The position numbers and the translations under genes were made by a program. A stretch of DNA of 6,716 bases from an uncultured Bacteroidota bacterium (GTDB lineage: Bacteria; Bacteroidota; Bacteroidia; Flavobacteriales; Flavobacteriaceae): assembly GCA_903879875.1 (NCBI GenBank), contig CAIRNC010000406.1:1-6716 (forward strand), written 5' to 3'. The stretch's first letter is position 1. Each line of letters opens with the position of its first letter. Shown piece after piece: positions 5,801 through 6,716 of the stretch. The notes below the pieces were generated by a model. That model made no database searches. It worked only from the letters and a program-made list of their open reading frames with translations, and was not told the DNA's origin.

Positions 5801-6716
5801 AATTCGAAAATAGCGTCAATCGCAGTTTGAATTAAATTTTTATATTGATTTTCAATATAAATTTCATTGGTAACATCATTACCTATCCCAATAAATAAAT
5901 TATCTGTAAATTTTTTATCTTTCCATTGAATGAATTTAAAATCACCATTTTTACATTTCAATTTACGAACATATAAGCGTTCGTCAATATAATTATTATG
6001 ATATTCAACTCCAACAAATTCAGGGTCTTCCGTTAATTCCCAAAAACCAACACCCAACACTTCTTCAGGTGAATAGCCCAAAATGGAACTTATATTTTCA
6101 CTACAATAGGTCAATTCACCTTTCATATTTGTACCTATAACAATTGAATTTCCTTTGTTGACAATTTCATTTGCAAAAAGGAATTTATGTTGTGAGTTGA
6201 TGAATGCAAAATATCGAATGTAATGTATTACTCCTGTCAATAAAAAACCATGCGACAATAGGAAAAGTGGACCTATTGAAATTTTGTCTAATGCAAATAA
6301 AAAATAAAAAGAGGCTACAAGTGAAATAGTGAAAATCCAATAATGTTTCATGGTATTGAAAACATTTGGAGCAAAAAAGAAAAGAAGTATTATTGAAGTA
6401 ATATTGATTAGTTCAAAAGGCAATATCACGATATAATAAATAGCATAAGCAAATAATAAAACGTAAATGGATACAAATATTTTTTGAAAATGATTTTCAA
6501 GAAAAGCTACTTTATTACTAAAATAATACAGAAGCAATAATGCACATCCAATTAATGTCGTAGAAATCAAAGCGCTTTGCTCCCTAACTTTATAAAGTTC
6601 AAGAATAATTTCTACTAAGGGATATACTAGCGCAAAAAAGAATAAATAAGTTCTATGTTGTTCAAAATTATAATTATTTTCTCTAAAATTAGCAATAAAA
6701 TCTCTGTTGTATTGCG
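2857..6716 (-). CDS. Large membrane hybrid sensor histidine kinase (TM-PAS-PAS-GAF-GAF-PAS-HisKA-HATPase-REC), 5' end off window
   Basis: This is a two-component hybrid kinase expected to sense a signal at the membrane or in the cytoplasm, autophosphorylate on His and pass phosphate to its own receiver. Residues are numbered from the codon at 6568-6570. There are six visible hydrophobic segments: one at about 6592-6651, then residues 2-17, 30-52, 57-71, 77-94 and 99-118. Next come PAS (133-235), PAS (241-351), GAF (385-525), GAF (561-701), PAS_3 (711-833, ending FIDITDRK), a signalling helix (834-853) and HisKA with NMSHEIRTPLNG (phospho-acceptor His861). HATPase_c follows (961-1079), with N-box NLLGNSIKF, G1 DSGIGI (1011-1016) and G2 FGGTGLGL (1039-1046). 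The receiver is at 1111-1227: acidic pair Glu1116/Asp1117, phospho-acceptor Asp1162 in FMDIQMP, Thr1192, Lys1214 in SKP. All catalytic residues are present. There is no HPt or output domain after the receiver. The frame has no stop and no ATG from 6570 to the right edge, and continues with protein-like sequence (FRENNYNFEQHRTYLFFFA). The TTG at 6568-6570 is thus not a credible start; at least 1285 residues are encoded. Signal and partner are unknown. Confidence 0.93.
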   Translation of the reverse strand, partial: QYNRDFIANFRENNYNFEQHRTYLFFFALVYPLVEIILELYKVREQSALISTTLIGCALLLLYYFSNKVAFLENHFQKIFVSIYVLLFAYAIYYIVILPFELINITSIILLFFFAPNVFNTMKHYWIFTISLVASFYFLFALDKISIGPLFLLSHGFLLTGVIHYIRYFAFINSQHKFLFANEIVNKGNSIVIGTNMKGELTYCSENISSILGYSPEEVLGVGFWELTEDPEFVGVEYHNNYIDERLYVRKLKCKNGDFKFIQWKDKKFTDNLFIGIGNDVTNEIYIENQYKNLIQTAIDAIFELDTAGNFTFVNNFMIQLLGYDMNEIIGKNYKEFILDSTPIFLKDIIENEINAPNIEIKIVSKNGSIIWVSQKIIIRRNDFGEIVGFSGIARDITKLKDIEFFEAKRQEKINKYNKVLNTFTIKSHSNKENFDVYLQSILKEVAIFGNVNRTSYWNYNENGVRCECIYYLESNRFEKNFFLNRNDYPIYFSVLENSFQVIASDVFKAVTTENNGMLYYKKYNIKSILDTPIFLNGILTGVLSLEAQNLPIEWDNEDINFARSISELIAIAKTTQLRNEAEKKLHYKSELLSAMALCTEKLLLSKDINEMFIQTYEIIGKATKADHIYYYEHDIVSQRISQKFKWAKEGVVLQITPLQAFTYDNLSEIMLYAKSKKPLNTLVRNLGDTFFKNLLINNDIKSILILPIYSNENFAGFIGLDDCFIERIWSDDEINILQTLANNISSALERNRNEAKIYESEEKFRLLADNIPGTVYLAINDEKWSKVYLNKEIEKLTGYSKLEFINKEIFYVDLIHPEDKTDVNEAIKMAFSHKKPFKFEYRIKHKNGNYVWVEEFGDAIYKENEIVFIEGIFIDITDRKIAENAIKEKNLAEAANKAKSEFLANMSHEIRTPLNGIIGFSDLLLKTNLEESQQKQLITINQSAHTLLDIVSDILDFSKIEAGKLDLFIEKCEIRSILKQIIDLIYIDSNRKNIKLELNISDDIPRFLWVDVVRIKQIIINLLGNSIKFTEKGSIKLEVSLIEIINEFNSKIRFSVIDSGIGIQIENQNKIFKAFSQEDGSTTRKFGGTGLGLTISNKLLALMKSRMQLQSEIGVGSTFYFDLNLKGTNETDIFTDNKGTSIKLDNSLTKINLPKNLKIMIVEDNKINMLLLKTIIRNLSDDIIIYEIPNGFEASQQFEIINPDLIFMDIQMPILNGYEATKAIRSKESGQKIPIIAITAGIVSEEKENCIQAGMNDYISKPILKGVVEEALNKWVGLGKTILN

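Noticed and set aside
1..6716. Search for an undescribed defence, mobile or biosynthetic system
   Set aside because: All genes but the two small ones belong to well-known housekeeping or signalling families. There are no transposase, integrase, terminal repeats, CRISPR repeats, tRNA/att sites or multi-gene same-strand cassettes in the window.

Overview
The window looks like chromosomal DNA from a member of the Bacteroidetes, most likely Flavobacteriia. It is strongly AT-rich. The starts have A-rich leaders without Shine-Dalgarno sites, and one intergenic region carries a match to the Bacteroidetes TAnnTTTG -7 promoter element. The proteins read like flavobacterial orthologues. The genus call is inference from protein style; nothing here is a species marker.

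Layout, left to right. (1) Positions 1-486, + strand: the C-terminal part of RarA (MgsA), a replication-associated AAA+ ATPase whose N-terminus lies off the left edge. (2) Positions 618-836, + strand: a 72-residue DUF2892-type membrane protein. (3) Positions 841-1218, - strand: a 125-residue bacterial PH-domain (bPH_1) protein that converges on gene 2 with only 4 bp between the stops. (4) Positions 1219-1310: a divergent promoter region with a near-perfect inverted repeat at 1260-1279, lying between two candidate -7 elements. (5) Positions 1311-2846, + strand: a complete YifB/ComM-family Mg-chelatase-like AAA+ protein. (6) Positions 2857 to the right edge, - strand: a very large hybrid sensor histidine kinase (membrane sensor, PAS, PAS, GAF, GAF, PAS, HisKA, HATPase, REC). 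It converges on yifB with a 10 bp gap. Its reading frame is open to the last base, so its true start is outside the window.

How they fit together: RarA and YifB/ComM both belong to replication-fork and recombination biology (fork rescue; branch migration of recombination intermediates). They are separated by two small genes, one on the opposite strand, so they are not one operon. The PH-domain gene and yifB share a divergent control region and might be co-regulated. The hybrid kinase is a separate unit with no partner visible.

I see no mobile element, CRISPR array, RNA gene or toxin-antitoxin or defence cassette. The window reads as ordinary core genome. The points most worth a second look are the symmetric divergent promoter, the open 5' end of the kinase, and the cysteine-free form of the YifB insertion motif.
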